A DNA stretch of 64,000 nt from Methylobacterium sp. NMS14P (GCF_028583545.1 NZ_CP087106.1:4150501-4214500), one strand, 5' to 3'. Positions 27,753-36,605 are shown, counted from the first letter of the stretch. A program made the numbers and translations. The notes: a model not told the origin generated them from the sequence alone.

Positions 27753-28772
27753 TCAGCCGCCGCGCGGCACCCGCCCCTCCAGCGGATAGGCCGGATCGTT
27801 GTAGCCCGGCGTGGTCGGGTGGCCGGCGGCGACGAACCCGTCGACCAGCGCCTCGTCCTCCGGGGTGAAGGCGTAGTCGAGGGCGCCGAGATATTCCTGC
27901 CACTGCGCCTCCGTCCGCGGCCCGGCGATGACGCCGGTGACGAGGCGGTTGTTCAGCACCCAGGCGGTGGCGAACTGGCCGGCCGTGATGCCGCGGGCCT
28001 CGGCGTGCTCCTTCAGGGTCCGGGCGATGCGCAGGGATTCCGGACGCCACTCGGTCTGCATCATCCGGGCGTCCTGGCGGCCGGCGCGGGACTCGGCCGG
28101 CGGCGGCGCGTCGGGATCGTACTTGCCGGTGAGCACGCCGCGGGCGAGCGGCGAGTACGGCACGACGCCGAGCCCGAAATGCGCGCAGGCCGGCAGGTGC
28201 TCGGTCTCGGGCATCCGGTTGAACGCGTTGTAGTAGGGCTGGCTCACCACCGGCCGGTCGATCCCGGCCTCGTCGCAGAGCCGGCAGATCTCGGCGACCC
28301 GCCAGGACCGGTGATTCGAGACGCCGAAATGGCGGATCTTGCCCGCCCGCACGAGGTCGGCGATCGCCCGGACCGTCTCGGCCAGCGGCGTGTCGTGGTC
28401 CTCCTTGTGGAGGTAGTAGATGTCGATGAAATCCGTGCCGAGGCGGCGCAGGCTGTCCTCGGCGGCCTTCATCACGTGGACCCGCGAGAGCCCGCGGTCG
28501 TTGACGCCCGGCCCGGTCGGGTTGGCGACCTTGGTGGCCAGGACCCAGGCGTCGCGCTCGGCCTTGATCGCCCGGCCGGTGATCTCCTCCGACCGGCCCT
28601 CCGTGTAGACGTTGGCCGTGTCGATGAAGTTGATCCCGGCCTCCCGGGCGCCGGCGACGACGCGGCCGGCCGTGGCCTCGTCGGTGGGACCGCCGAACAT
28701 CATCGTGCCGAGGCAGATCGGCGAGACCTTGAGGCCGGAGCGGCCGAGCGTGCGATACTGCATGGGATCCAT
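27753..28772 (-). CDS. aldo/keto reductase
   Basis: 339-aa NAD(P)H-dependent oxidoreductase with a TIM-barrel fold. The tetrad residues are visible: Asp and Tyr in NFIDTANVYTEG, Lys in LATKVANP and His in YYLHKEDHD. The cofactor segment VIAGPRTEAQWQEYLGAL is near the C-terminus. The N-terminal MQYRTLGRSGLKVSPICLG is typical of the AKR11/12-like stress group. Substrate unknown. ATG at 28772, or the ATG three codons later. Confidence 0.92.
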   Translation of the reverse strand: MDPMQYRTLGRSGLKVSPICLGTMMFGGPTDEATAGRVVAGAREAGINFIDTANVYTEGRSEEITGRAIKAERDAWVLATKVANPTGPGVNDRGLSRVHVMKAAEDSLRRLGTDFIDIYYLHKEDHDTPLAETVRAIADLVRAGKIRHFGVSNHRSWRVAEICRLCDEAGIDRPVVSQPYYNAFNRMPETEHLPACAHFGLGVVPYSPLARGVLTGKYDPDAPPPAESRAGRQDARMMQTEWRPESLRIARTLKEHAEARGITAGQFATAWVLNNRLVTGVIAGPRTEAQWQEYLGALDYAFTPEDEALVDGFVAAGHPTTPGYNDPAYPLEGRVPRGG

Positions 28773-28970
28773 CCAACGTCCGTCGTCCCGCTATCTCGCC
28801 GCGGGAACGGCGCGGTCAACCACAACACAGGTCAACGTCGCCCTGTAACCCGTGCGCGCCCGCGGCGAACCGACCCGCGACGGCACCGATGGCCCGGGCA
28901 GCCGTTCCCGCCGGTGGCCCGTTCCGCCGGCGCGGCGCCGTCGTCCACCGCGAAGCTTCCGTTCGGACCC

Positions 28971-29912
28971 ATGATCGATCGCTCGGCCGCTCCCCTCGGC
29001 ATCCCCCTCCCCTGGCTCGACCGGGCCGGTCGCCTCTCCTGGCTGAAGCTCGCGGTGTTCGCTGGCTGCGTCGCGCCCGCGCTCTACCTCGCGGCCGCCT
29101 ACCGGCTGGACTCCCTCGGCGCCAAGCCGATCACCGCGCTGATCCACGCCACCGGCGAGTGGGCCGTGCGCTTCCTGCTCTTCTCGCTGGCGATCTCGCC
29201 GCTGCGCAGCCTCGCGGACTGGCCGAAGGTCATCGTCGTGCGGCGCATGCTCGGCGTCACCGTGATGGCCTACGTGGTGGCCCACCTCACCCTCTACGCC
29301 GTCGACCAGAACCTGATCCTCACCAAGGTGATCTCGGAGATCGCGCTCCGGCTCTACCTGACGATCGGCTTCGTGGCCCTGATCGGCCTGATCGCCTTGG
29401 GGTTGACCTCCACGGACACGGCGATCCGCAAGCTCGGCCCGAACTGGAACCGCCTGCACCGCCTCACCTACACGATCGCCGTGGCGGCCCTGGTCCACTA
29501 CTTCCTGCAGTCGAAGATCGACGTCACCGACCCGGTCTTCTCGGCCGGCCTGTTCCTGCTGCTGATGGGCTGGCGGGCGATGCGGCGCTTCCGGTGGCCG
29601 GAACGGCCCTGGTCGCTCCTCCTCTTGGCGGTCGTCGCCGGGCTCGCGACCGCCGGGCTGGAGGCCGCCTGGTACGGCCTCGCCAGCGGTGTCCCCGCCA
29701 ACCTCGTCCTCGCCGCCAACCTGGACTTCTCCGGCCCGATCCGGCCGGCCTGGTGGGTGCTGGCCGTCGGCCTGTCGCTCCCGCTCGTGGCGCTCCTGCG
29801 CGGCCCGAAGGCCCGCGCCGCCGGCCCGGCACCGCGCGGGCGACCGGCCCCCGCGCCCCGCCGGGACGCCGTGCGGGAGCCTGTCCGGGAGCCCTTGTCG
29901 CCGCCGGCCTGA
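28971..29912 (+). CDS. msrQ: MsrQ/YedZ-like heme-binding membrane protein
   Basis: 313-aa membrane protein with a ferric-reductase-like transmembrane core. In MsrPQ systems MsrQ passes electrons from the quinone pool or flavin to the periplasmic methionine sulfoxide reductase MsrP. The heme-ligand candidates are His in IHATGEWAVRF, VVAHLTLYAVDQ and NRLHRLTYTIAVAALVHYF. It is about 100 residues longer than typical MsrQ: one or two further hydrophobic segments (to VLAVGLSLPLVALL) and a Pro/Arg-rich tail follow. No msrP gene is in the window. ATG at 28971; the site before it is weak. Confidence 0.8.
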   Translation: MIDRSAAPLGIPLPWLDRAGRLSWLKLAVFAGCVAPALYLAAAYRLDSLGAKPITALIHATGEWAVRFLLFSLAISPLRSLADWPKVIVVRRMLGVTVMAYVVAHLTLYAVDQNLILTKVISEIALRLYLTIGFVALIGLIALGLTSTDTAIRKLGPNWNRLHRLTYTIAVAALVHYFLQSKIDVTDPVFSAGLFLLLMGWRAMRRFRWPERPWSLLLLAVVAGLATAGLEAAWYGLASGVPANLVLAANLDFSGPIRPAWWVLAVGLSLPLVALLRGPKARAAGPAPRGRPAPAPRRDAVREPVREPLSPPA

Positions 29913-29980
29913 TGCCGCAGAACCCGCTCCCGGTCCTCCGCCGCCGGCGGTCCCGGGCCCAGCGGAGCTTTCGAGACGCC

Positions 29981-30382
29981 ATGCGCGGCACGCCTCTCCT
30001 GATCGCGGGCTTGCTCGCGCCGACCCTCGCCTTCGCGACGCCCCCCGCAACCCAGCCCGCGAAGCCGGCCGCCAAGGCGGCGCCCGCCGCGCCGCCCCCG
30101 GCCACCGCCGCGCCGGCAGCCGCGGCCTGCAAGCCGCCCGAGCCGCCGCCGGCCTCCGCGCGTCCGGCCAAACCGGCGCTGCCGCCGAAGCCCGCCTGCC
30201 TCGACGCCAAGGAGGGCTGCCTGGGCTGGGAGGCCTACAGCTACAACGACGCGATCAAAGCCTATAACCTGCAGGCGCAGGCCTTCCGTCCGATCGCCGA
30301 GGCCTACCTGCAGAAGCTCAACGCCTACGTGAAGGCGAGCGCGGACTACGCCCAGTGCGAAGTGAACGCGATGCAGAACTAG
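29981..30382 (+). CDS. secreted Ala/Pro-rich hypothetical protein
   Basis: 133-aa protein with a signal peptide (LLIAGLLAPTLAFA, cleavage near residue 20), a low-complexity Ala/Pro/Lys segment to about residue 65, and a folded C-terminus with four Cys (ACKPPEPP, ACLDAKEGC and AQCEVNAMQN). The helical stretch GWEAYSYNDAIKAYNLQAQA looks like the functional part. No family recognised. It follows msrQ by 68 bases on the same strand. Confidence 0.7.
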   Translation: MRGTPLLIAGLLAPTLAFATPPATQPAKPAAKAAPAAPPPATAAPAAAACKPPEPPPASARPAKPALPPKPACLDAKEGCLGWEAYSYNDAIKAYNLQAQAFRPIAEAYLQKLNAYVKASADYAQCEVNAMQN

Positions 30383-30492
30383 CCGGCTGAACGGCGGCCG
30401 ACTCGGTGACGCGGGGGCGGTTCAGGCGCCCGGTCGCACCCTCCGGTGATGATGGCCGCGATCCCCGCGCGCCCGCTCACGCCGAGGCCACC

Positions 30493-30888
30493 GTGCCCGC
30501 TCGTCGTCTCCTCGTCCGAACCGGCTTCTGCGCCCTGCTCCTCGCCGCCGGTCCGGCCCTGGCCGCCGATTTCGACGGCCGCTACCCGCCGTCGCACGAC
30601 TACGGCGGTCCCGCTCAGGAGGACGAGCCGGAGCGCCGGCCACCGCCCCCGCCTCCTCCGGGACCGCGGCCCGAACCCGAGGTCCGAGGGCCCCGCTTCA
30701 CGGCGGCGCCCCCCGACGCGGCCCCGGAGGCGTGCCGGGAATTCGTGCGGCGGCGCTTCGGTCCCGACGGGGAGCCGGTGCTGCGGCGGGTGCGGGTCTG
30801 CGACGAGCCGGTCGTCGACCGCGGGCCGCCGCCGCCTCCGCCCCCGGAGGACATCCCGCCCCGTCGCTGGGGCGGACCGCGCTGGTAG
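30493..30888 (+). CDS. secreted proline-rich hypothetical protein
   Basis: 131-aa protein. A signal peptide (LLVRTGFCALLLAAGPALAAD) is followed by Pro-rich blocks separated by one small domain with two Cys (EACREFVRRRFG; RRVRVCDEPVVDRG). GTG at 30493 was chosen because the signal peptide starts there; an ATG at 30406 in frame adds a sequence that would not be secreted. Function unknown. Confidence 0.6.
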   Translation: MPARRLLVRTGFCALLLAAGPALAADFDGRYPPSHDYGGPAQEDEPERRPPPPPPPGPRPEPEVRGPRFTAAPPDAAPEACREFVRRRFGPDGEPVLRRVRVCDEPVVDRGPPPPPPPEDIPPRRWGGPRW

Positions 30889-30902
30889 CGCGAGAGCCCG
30901 GC

Positions 30903-31079
30903 TCAGATCCGGGCCGGCGCCTTCCTGAGGGCGGCCGCGAAGGCCTTGAGCTGGCGGTTCAGATCCGCCAGCTCGTTCAGCGCGATGGTCTTGTGGCCGT
31001 CGCGAACCGCGCGCTCGATATCCTCGACCTGGAGGTCGACGAGGCGGCGGATGGCGGTGGCGACTTGTTGTCGGGTCAT
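30903..31079 (-). CDS. small helical hypothetical protein (58 aa)
   Basis: 58-codon frame beginning MTRQQVATAIRRLVDLQVED and ending LRKAPARI. It is strongly amphipathic and helical with heptad-like Leu/Ile spacing, no signal or membrane segment, and the codon use of its neighbours (G or C in almost all third positions). Converges with the preceding secreted-protein gene, leaving 14 bases. It resembles small cytoplasmic proteins of Rhizobiales with no known function. Confidence 0.6.
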   Translation of the reverse strand: MTRQQVATAIRRLVDLQVEDIERAVRDGHKTIALNELADLNRQLKAFAAALRKAPARI

Positions 31080-31228
31080 CGATTCGAGCGTCTCGTCCGA
31101 GCGTCCTGGCGGGCCTCAACGGACGGCCGGTACACGGCCGTCGACACGTTTCGGTGATAGGCCGGTAGGCTTAACCGATGGTGTCCGCGGCCCTGCCGTG
31201 CACAGGCGTTCGGGCCCTGGCCGAAGCC

Positions 31229-31645
31229 CTAGCGGCGCTCGCGCATCTCGGTCCGGCGCATCGGCATCGCGTCGATCGTGGCGAACAGCCTCTGCGGTGC
31301 GATCGGCGTCGCTTCGTTGATCTTGGCGCCGCCGTCCTTCCCGATCAGGACCGCGCGGAAGCTGTCGGCGGGGAGGCCGAGGCGCTCGCGCAGGGCCCGC
31401 GCCTCGGCCCCGGAACCGACCGCTTCCAAAACCACGAGGTCGCGCTCGGCGACGCCGGTGCGGACCGAGGCCAGCGCCGCCCGCTGCGCCCGGAGCTGCG
31501 CGTCCCTGGCCTCGGGCGCCGACAGGACCAGCACCCGCGCCCGGTCGCGATAGCCGTCGAGGGGGCCGGCCAGGGCGGCCCCCGTCGCCGATGACGCCAT
31601 CGTCGCCACGGCCGCCAGCCCGAGTCCCAGTGCCGTCTCCCGCAT
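31229..31645 (-). CDS. DUF4174 domain secreted protein
   Basis: 138-aa protein: signal peptide to about residue 26 (ATMASSATGAALAGPL), then a thioredoxin-fold-like DUF4174 domain (ARVLVLSAPEARDAQLRAQR; AVLIGKDGGAKINEATPI). No CxxC is present, so it is not a thiol oxidoreductase. Function unknown. ATG at 31645. The 149-base gap down to 31080 holds nothing I recognise. Confidence 0.8.
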   Translation of the reverse strand: MRETALGLGLAAVATMASSATGAALAGPLDGYRDRARVLVLSAPEARDAQLRAQRAALASVRTGVAERDLVVLEAVGSGAEARALRERLGLPADSFRAVLIGKDGGAKINEATPIAPQRLFATIDAMPMRRTEMRERR

Positions 31646-31768
31646 GCCGCCGCTCCGCGCTCCCGAGCCGGGACAACGCGCGACTCGCCCGCGCGATCAC
31701 GGCGGCGCCTTTGCCTCCCGGGCCCGGCGCCCCAGATCGGGGCGGGAGCCAGTTTCCGGGAGTCCGCC

Positions 31769-32785
31769 ATGACCACCGCCATGAACCGCCGCATCGTCCT
31801 GGCCTCGCGCCCGCACGGCGAGCCGCGGCCCGAGAATTTCCGCCTGGAAGAGGTGCCGGTGCCGCAGCCCGGACCCGGCCAGGTCCTCCTGCGCACGCGC
31901 TGGCTGTCGCTGGACCCCTACATGCGCGGCCGGATGAGTGACGCGAAATCCTACGCGACGCCCGTCGAGATCGGCGCGCCGATCACCGCCGAGACGGTGG
32001 GCGAGGTGGTCGCCTCCAACCATCCCGATCACGCCGTGGGCGACCTGCTGACGGCCTTCGCGGGCTGGCAGGAGTACTTCGTCACCGACGCCAAGGGGTC
32101 GCGCAAGGTCGACCCCGCCGCGCCGCCCTCGACGGCGCTGGGGGTGCTCGGGATGCCGGGCATGACCGCCTATACCGGCCTCCTCAATATCGGCCGGCCG
32201 AAATTCGGCGAGACCGTCGTGGTGGCCGCCGCCGCCGGCCCCGTCGGCTCCCTGGTCGGCCAGATCGCCAAGATCCACGGCGCCCGCGCCGTCGGGATCG
32301 CGGGCGGCCCCGAGAAGTGCCGCTACCTCACCGAGGAGCTCGGCTTCGACGCCGCCATCGACCACCGCGGGACTGACCTGCCGGGTGCGCTGGCCGCCGC
32401 CTGCCCGAAGGGCATCGACGTGTACTTCGAGAATGTCGGCGGCGCGGTCTTCGCGGCCGTGCTGCCGCTGCTCAACCCGTTCGCGCGGATCCCGGTCTGC
32501 GGCCTCGTCTCCGCCTACAACGCCACCGAGGTGCCCCCCGGCCCGGACCGCCTGCCCGGCCTGATGCGCGCGGTCCTGACCAACCGGCTGCATATCCAGG
32601 GCTTCATCGTCTGGGACTTCGCCGAGCAGGCGGACACGTTCCGCAAGGAGGTCGCCGGCTGGATCCAGGACGGGCGCGTCCGCTACCGCGAGGACGTGGT
32701 CGAGGGGCTGGAGAACGCCCCGGAGGCGTTCATCGGCCTGTTGAAAGGCCGGAATTTCGGCAAGCTCGTCGTCCGCGTGTCCTGA
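31769..32785 (+). CDS. curA: NADP-dependent oxidoreductase, CurA type
   Basis: 338-aa zinc-independent medium-chain reductase of the leukotriene B4 dehydrogenase / curcumin reductase branch, which reduces C=C bonds of enones. Family signatures: LSLDPYMRGRMSD, GMPGMTAYTGLLNIG, the Rossmann stretch AAAGPVGSLVGQIAKI, and IDVYFENVGG. Cysteine and histidine zinc ligands of alcohol dehydrogenases are absent, as expected. ATG at 31769; an ATG four codons later is also possible. Natural substrate unknown. Confidence 0.9.
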   Translation: MTTAMNRRIVLASRPHGEPRPENFRLEEVPVPQPGPGQVLLRTRWLSLDPYMRGRMSDAKSYATPVEIGAPITAETVGEVVASNHPDHAVGDLLTAFAGWQEYFVTDAKGSRKVDPAAPPSTALGVLGMPGMTAYTGLLNIGRPKFGETVVVAAAAGPVGSLVGQIAKIHGARAVGIAGGPEKCRYLTEELGFDAAIDHRGTDLPGALAAACPKGIDVYFENVGGAVFAAVLPLLNPFARIPVCGLVSAYNATEVPPGPDRLPGLMRAVLTNRLHIQGFIVWDFAEQADTFRKEVAGWIQDGRVRYREDVVEGLENAPEAFIGLLKGRNFGKLVVRVS

Positions 32786-32806
32786 CAGCGCCTTGCTGCC
32801 GGAACG

Positions 32807-32821
32807 GAACGGATATAGAAC
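32807..32821. promoter_or_regulatory. LexA (SOS) box upstream of ssb
   Basis: GAAC (32807-32810), 7 bases, GAAC (32818-32821): the alphaproteobacterial LexA site GTTC-N7-GTTC in reverse orientation, in the 168-base gap before ssb and about 130 bases from its start. ssb is a known SOS gene in this class. Confidence 0.65.
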
Positions 32822-32953
32822 AAACAGATCCGTCGGCGCTGCGGAAAGCGGGCACAAGCCCGCTCCACCGGTTGCCGCTCCGGAGGCCCGGGCGCATGGT
32901 TCGCGCGCCGCCGGGCTGGTGCCCTGTGAGATCCGTACGACTAGGAGAGAGCG

Positions 32954-33526
32954 ATGGCGGGCAGCGTCAACAAGGTGATTCTGGTGGGCAATCTCGGGCG
33001 CGATCCCGAGATGCGCCGCCTCGGTTCGGGCGACCCCGTCTGCAACCTGCGGCTCGCCACGTCGGAGTCGTGGAAGGACAAGGCGAGCGGCGAGCGCAAG
33101 GAGAAGACCGAGTGGCACTCGGTCGTGATCTACAACGACAACCTCGCCCGGGTGGCCGAGCAGTACCTGCGCAAGGGCTCGAAGGTCTACATCGAGGGCC
33201 AGCTCCAGACCCGGAAGTGGACCGACAATTCCGGCGTCGAGAAGTACACGACCGAGGTTGTGCTCCAGCGCTTCCGCGGCGAGATGACGATCCTCGACGG
33301 GCGTGGCGGCGGCGGCGGCGACTTCGCCGGCGAGGATGAGGGCGGCGGCCAGGTCAGCCGCGGCGGCGATTTCGGCGGTGGCCGAGGCGGTGATCGCGGC
33401 GGCGATTTCGGCGGCGGTCGCGCCCAAGGCGGCGAGCGGCGCCCGGCCCCGGCCTCCTCGGGTGGCGGTGGCGGTGGCGGTGGCAGCCGCGGCGGTTACG
33501 ATCTCGACGACGACATCCCGTTCTAG
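32954..33526 (+). CDS. ssb: single-stranded DNA-binding protein
   Basis: 190-aa SSB. The OB-fold occupies residues 1-115 ([50 protein letters not shown]). A Gly-rich linker follows with repeats of the type GGDFGGGR, and the conserved acidic tip DDDIPF recruits replication and repair proteins. ATG at 32954 follows aggagag. A LexA box lies upstream. The usual partner uvrA is not adjacent. Confidence 0.96.
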   Translation: MAGSVNKVILVGNLGRDPEMRRLGSGDPVCNLRLATSESWKDKASGERKEKTEWHSVVIYNDNLARVAEQYLRKGSKVYIEGQLQTRKWTDNSGVEKYTTEVVLQRFRGEMTILDGRGGGGGDFAGEDEGGGQVSRGGDFGGGRGGDRGGDFGGGRAQGGERRPAPASSGGGGGGGGSRGGYDLDDDIPF

Positions 33527-33687
33527 GATCGTGTCCGATCCGGGGGTTGCGCCCTCGCCTGAGCGGGCCTCCCGGCTCGGGTGAGGCGGACCTCCGGGCC
33601 GGGTCGGCGCAGCCGTTTCAGCGCATCATCCCGGGACCGCGCGGCGGTGCCCGGGATCCAGATCCGCCGCGCCCGGATCGCCGCCGC

Positions 33688-34161
33688 TCAGCCCTTGAGC
33701 TGCCGGTTGCAGGCCGAGTAGTAGCCACCGCCCTTCTCGATCCACTTCATGCCGCCCAGCGTGCCGGCGGCCTTCGCGGCGTTGTAGCTGTCGAGGCAGG
33801 TGTGCATCCGGGCCTTGCCGGCCGATTCCGTGGCGTATTTCGGGTCGACGGCGCGGGGGAACGTGGCCGACGCCGCGGCGGCGGACGTCGTCCCGACGCG
33901 CGGGGCCGCGGCCGGCGGTGCGGCCGGCGCTGTCGTCGCCGCGGTCGGCGAGACCGGGTTCGGCGCGGTCGTCGGGGCGTTGTCGGCCGCCGCACCGCAC
34001 TCGGCCTTGCGGAAGTCGTTCCACTTCTGGCCGTTGAGCGTGCCCGCCTGCTTGGCGGCCTGGTACTTGACCGAGCAGTCCTTCGCGGAGAGCGCCGCGG
34101 CCGGCGAGGCGGCGGCCGCCAGGCCGGCGATCATCAGGGATGCAAATACATTGCGACTCAT
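33688..34161 (-). CDS. secreted protein with two CxxxY-AAK-AGTL-GxKW repeats
   Basis: 157-aa exported protein (signal peptide to about residue 25, LAAAASPAAALS). Two copies of one motif flank an Ala/Pro/Thr-rich linker: DCSVKYQAAKQAGTLNGQKW near the N-terminus and CLDSYNAAKAAGTLGGMKW near the C-terminus, each followed by one more Cys. The pattern recalls the PsiF repeat and is frequent in Rhizobiales exported proteins; function unknown. ATG at 34161; another ATG lies seven codons upstream. Converges on ssb across 161 bases that hold only an imperfect hairpin. Confidence 0.75.
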   Translation of the reverse strand: MSRNVFASLMIAGLAAAASPAAALSAKDCSVKYQAAKQAGTLNGQKWNDFRKAECGAAADNAPTTAPNPVSPTAATTAPAAPPAAAPRVGTTSAAAASATFPRAVDPKYATESAGKARMHTCLDSYNAAKAAGTLGGMKWIEKGGGYYSACNRQLKG

Positions 34162-34364
34162 GACGAAGAATCTCCGGGACACTATGTTGCGTCCCGAAAG
34201 ACATTAATACGGCTCTATGCCGTCGTGAATATGGGTTTGTCCGTTCCGGGGGGGGACAAATCGGCGGCCGAGCACTGGGCCGGCACCGGCCGGCCGCGGA
34301 TCCGGAGGCGCGCGGCGGGCCGAGTTCTGGACGTGGCGACTCGATGTCGAGTCGCCCACGCGGA

Positions 34365-34685
34365 TCACCAGCCGCCGTAGAACCGGCGCGGGCCCTCGTA
34401 GCCGCCATAGCCGCCGTGGCCCCCGTAGCCGCGGTCGTAGCCGCCGTAGCCGGGCCGGCCGCCGTAGGGTCCCCGCGGGCCGCCCCAGCCCCAGCCGCGA
34501 TCGTTGGGCCGGCAATGGCCCCAGGGATTCGGGTGGAAGCCCGGACCGCAGCCGCCGGCCACGCGCTCGATCACCACGCCTGCCTCGGGCGGGCCGTAGC
34601 CGAACGGCGCCGCGTTCACCGCGGTGGCGGTCGCGAGAACCGCCGCGGCCACCGCGACGAGGCCGAGCACCTTGGAGCGCATCAT
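34365..34685 (-). CDS. GCG_CRPN-type small secreted Gly-rich protein
   Basis: 106-aa exported protein. A signal peptide (LATATAVNAAPFG) is followed by the prefix VAGGCGPGFHPNPWGHCRPN, the GCG...CRPN signature that precedes repeats in many Methylobacterium and Bradyrhizobium secreted proteins. A Gly/Tyr repeat tail follows (YGGYDRGYGGHGGYGGY). ATG at 34685 or the next codon 34682. A second member lies at 56888-57193. Function unknown; surface or stress role is a guess. Confidence 0.75.
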   Translation of the reverse strand: MMRSKVLGLVAVAAAVLATATAVNAAPFGYGPPEAGVVIERVAGGCGPGFHPNPWGHCRPNDRGWGWGGPRGPYGGRPGYGGYDRGYGGHGGYGGYEGPRRFYGGW

Positions 34686-34824
34686 GACACGATCTCCTGA
34701 ACCTGCGGCCCGGACGCACCGGGCCGATGACAGGAGGATGCGCAGGCCCCTGTGAACCGGGACGGGCCCGGGCATTCATCAACCCGACGGCCTCGGCCGG
34801 CCGGGTCCGGACGCGGCGGGCCGC

Positions 34825-35139
34825 TCAGGCGGCCTGGAGCTGGATCGGCGCCGGTGCGGGCGCCCGCGAGCGCGCGAACAGATCGGCGCCGACCGTTTCG
34901 CCCGCAGCCCTGACGAGCGTGGCCTCGTCGCAGGACCGCGCGACCTTCAGGCCGAGCGTCTCGAGCCGCGCGTGCTCGGCGCAGTAGGCGGCGATCCGGG
35001 CGCGGCCGTAGGCCGGCATCGGCGCGAGCAGCCGGTCGCGCTCCGCGTCGTCGGCGCGGAACAGGGCCGAGATCAGCTCGATCGGAACCGGGTACCGCGC
35101 GAGGGCGCTGGGGTGGGGTCGGTTGCCGTCGCGCGCCAT
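34825..35139 (-). CDS. hypothetical protein (104 aa)
   Basis: Soluble Ala/Arg-rich protein without signal or membrane segment. It opens MARDGNRPHPSALARYPVPI and has a helical core (LISALFRADDAERDRLLAPM, then RARIAAYCAEHARLETLGLK). The ATG at 35139 is preceded by gagaggcatcc. No family recognised. Confidence 0.6.
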   Translation of the reverse strand: MARDGNRPHPSALARYPVPIELISALFRADDAERDRLLAPMPAYGRARIAAYCAEHARLETLGLKVARSCDEATLVRAAGETVGADLFARSRAPAPAPIQLQAA

Positions 35140-35275
35140 GGATGCCTCTCCGCTTCGCTGTGCGGTGGAAGGTTCGGCAACCATAGTTAACGATCAGTTG
35201 TGATCGCGGCCGGAGCACGCCCGTGCCGCTCGGACCGATTTTCCGGAGAACCCGGCGCGTCGACGGTCCGTCGCC

Positions 35276-35560
35276 TCAGCGGCGGGGCGGGCTCACCCAG
35301 GCCCCGCCGGCGGCGCGATCCGATTCGGGCCTCGCGAACGGGGGCTGCGCGTCCGCCCAGCGGGCGACCGGGCCCGCCACCGGCGTGATCGAGCCCGTCG
35401 TCTCCGGGTCGGTCCACGCGGGGGCGCCCGCGGCGACCAGCGCGGGTGACGCGGACGGATCCGGCAGGTTCCGCTCGTAGCCGGCGACGACCGCCGCGAG
35501 GGCGATCGCCACGAAGAGGAACGCTAGACCGTCGACGATCATGGAGCCGAGTCTCGGCAT
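35276..35560 (-). CDS. single-pass membrane hypothetical protein (94 aa)
   Basis: One N-terminal membrane helix (LAFLFVAIALAAVVAGY, residues about 12-28) and a polar Pro/Ala-rich tail of about 65 residues, presumably periplasmic. ATG at 35560 or 35542. No family recognised. Confidence 0.6.
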   Translation of the reverse strand: MPRLGSMIVDGLAFLFVAIALAAVVAGYERNLPDPSASPALVAAGAPAWTDPETTGSITPVAGPVARWADAQPPFARPESDRAAGGAWVSPPRR

Positions 35561-35600
35561 GGTGCCCGCGCCTGCTGACCAAGCGTCCGGGCTACGGCGG

Positions 35601-35618
35601 CAGGGTTAACGAACCCTG
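35601..35618. other. hairpin between the SDR and the small membrane protein gene
   Basis: Perfect 7-bp inverted repeat CAGGGTT (35601-35607) and AACCCTG (35612-35618) with loop AACG. It is downstream of the SDR gene and 41 bases upstream of the next start, so it could be a 3' hairpin or an operator. Confidence 0.4.
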
Positions 35619-35647
35619 TCCGAATCCGGCGGATCGGGCCGGCGCCC

Positions 35648-36430
35648 TCAGATGTTGCGCGCGCCGCGCAGCGTCTTCAAACCGATGCCCGTGGACTCGA
35701 AGCCGCCGTCCACGGCGAGCTGCTGACCGGTGATGTAGGAGGCGCGCTCCGAGCAGAGGAACACGATCGCCTCCGCGAGCTCCGTCTCCAGCCCGTAGCG
35801 GCCGAGCGGGACGGCGTCGTGGTAGTCCGCCCGGATCTCAGGGCTGTGCACCGCCTTGGCCATCGCGGTGTCGACCGGGCCGGGGGCGACGGCGTTCACG
35901 CGGATCCCGAACTGCGCCAGCTCGGCGGCCTGCTGCTTGGTGAGCTGCGCGAGGCCCGCCTTGCTGGTGCCGTAGGCGGTCCGGAGCGTCGAGGCGCGCA
36001 GGCCCGAGATCGACGTGATGTTCACGACGGCCCCGCCGCGCTCGGACAGGAGCGGGACGGCCGCCTGCGTGCACAGGAACGGGCCGGACAGGTTGACCGC
36101 GAGCACCCGGGACCAGTCGGCGAAGGTGGTCTCCGTCAGCGGCTTGAAGATCGCGATGCCGGCATTGTTGACCAGGGCGTCGAGGCGGCCGAACCGGTCG
36201 GCGACCTGCCGGATCGCCGCCGCCACCGCCTCCGGGTCGGAGACGTCGGCCGTCACCGCGAGCGTGGCCTCCGGACGGCCGAGCCTCTCGGTCGCCGCCG
36301 TCACGCCCGGACCGTCGATGTCGAGGAGGGCGACGTTCCAGCCGTCGGCGAGGAAGCGGGCCGCGGTGGCGAGGCCGATGCCGCGGGCAGCCCCCGTCAC
36401 CAGCGCGGTCCGGGCCTGGGCGTCGCTCAT
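35648..36430 (-). CDS. SDR family oxidoreductase
   Basis: 260-aa classical short-chain dehydrogenase. Cofactor motif TGAARGIG at residues about 11-18, NNAG, catalytic Ser in NITSISG, YxxxK as YGTSK, and the C-terminal TGQQLAVDGGFESTG. The DIDG after beta-2 fits NAD preference. Resembles acetoacetyl-CoA or glucose-dehydrogenase-like SDRs; substrate unknown. ATG at 36430. Confidence 0.9.
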   Translation of the reverse strand: MSDAQARTALVTGAARGIGLATAARFLADGWNVALLDIDGPGVTAATERLGRPEATLAVTADVSDPEAVAAAIRQVADRFGRLDALVNNAGIAIFKPLTETTFADWSRVLAVNLSGPFLCTQAAVPLLSERGGAVVNITSISGLRASTLRTAYGTSKAGLAQLTKQQAAELAQFGIRVNAVAPGPVDTAMAKAVHSPEIRADYHDAVPLGRYGLETELAEAIVFLCSERASYITGQQLAVDGGFESTGIGLKTLRGARNI

Positions 36431-36605
36431 GATCGTCTCCGTCGGGATCGGCGGCGCCCGGATGGCGCGGCGCGGCGTTCGGGTCCGTCCCGCCGTTGAG
36501 AACCGATCCGCCGTTAAGGTCTGATTGATCGCGCGCGCGCCGTCGAGGGCCTGCCCGAACATCCGCCCGGCGATGACCGGCAATGATCGGCGTCCCGGCT
36601 CCCGC

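Noticed and set aside
33526..33541. 6-bp hairpin over the ssb stop as terminator
   Set aside because: Short stem GGATCG/CGATCC without a T-run; not listed as a terminator.
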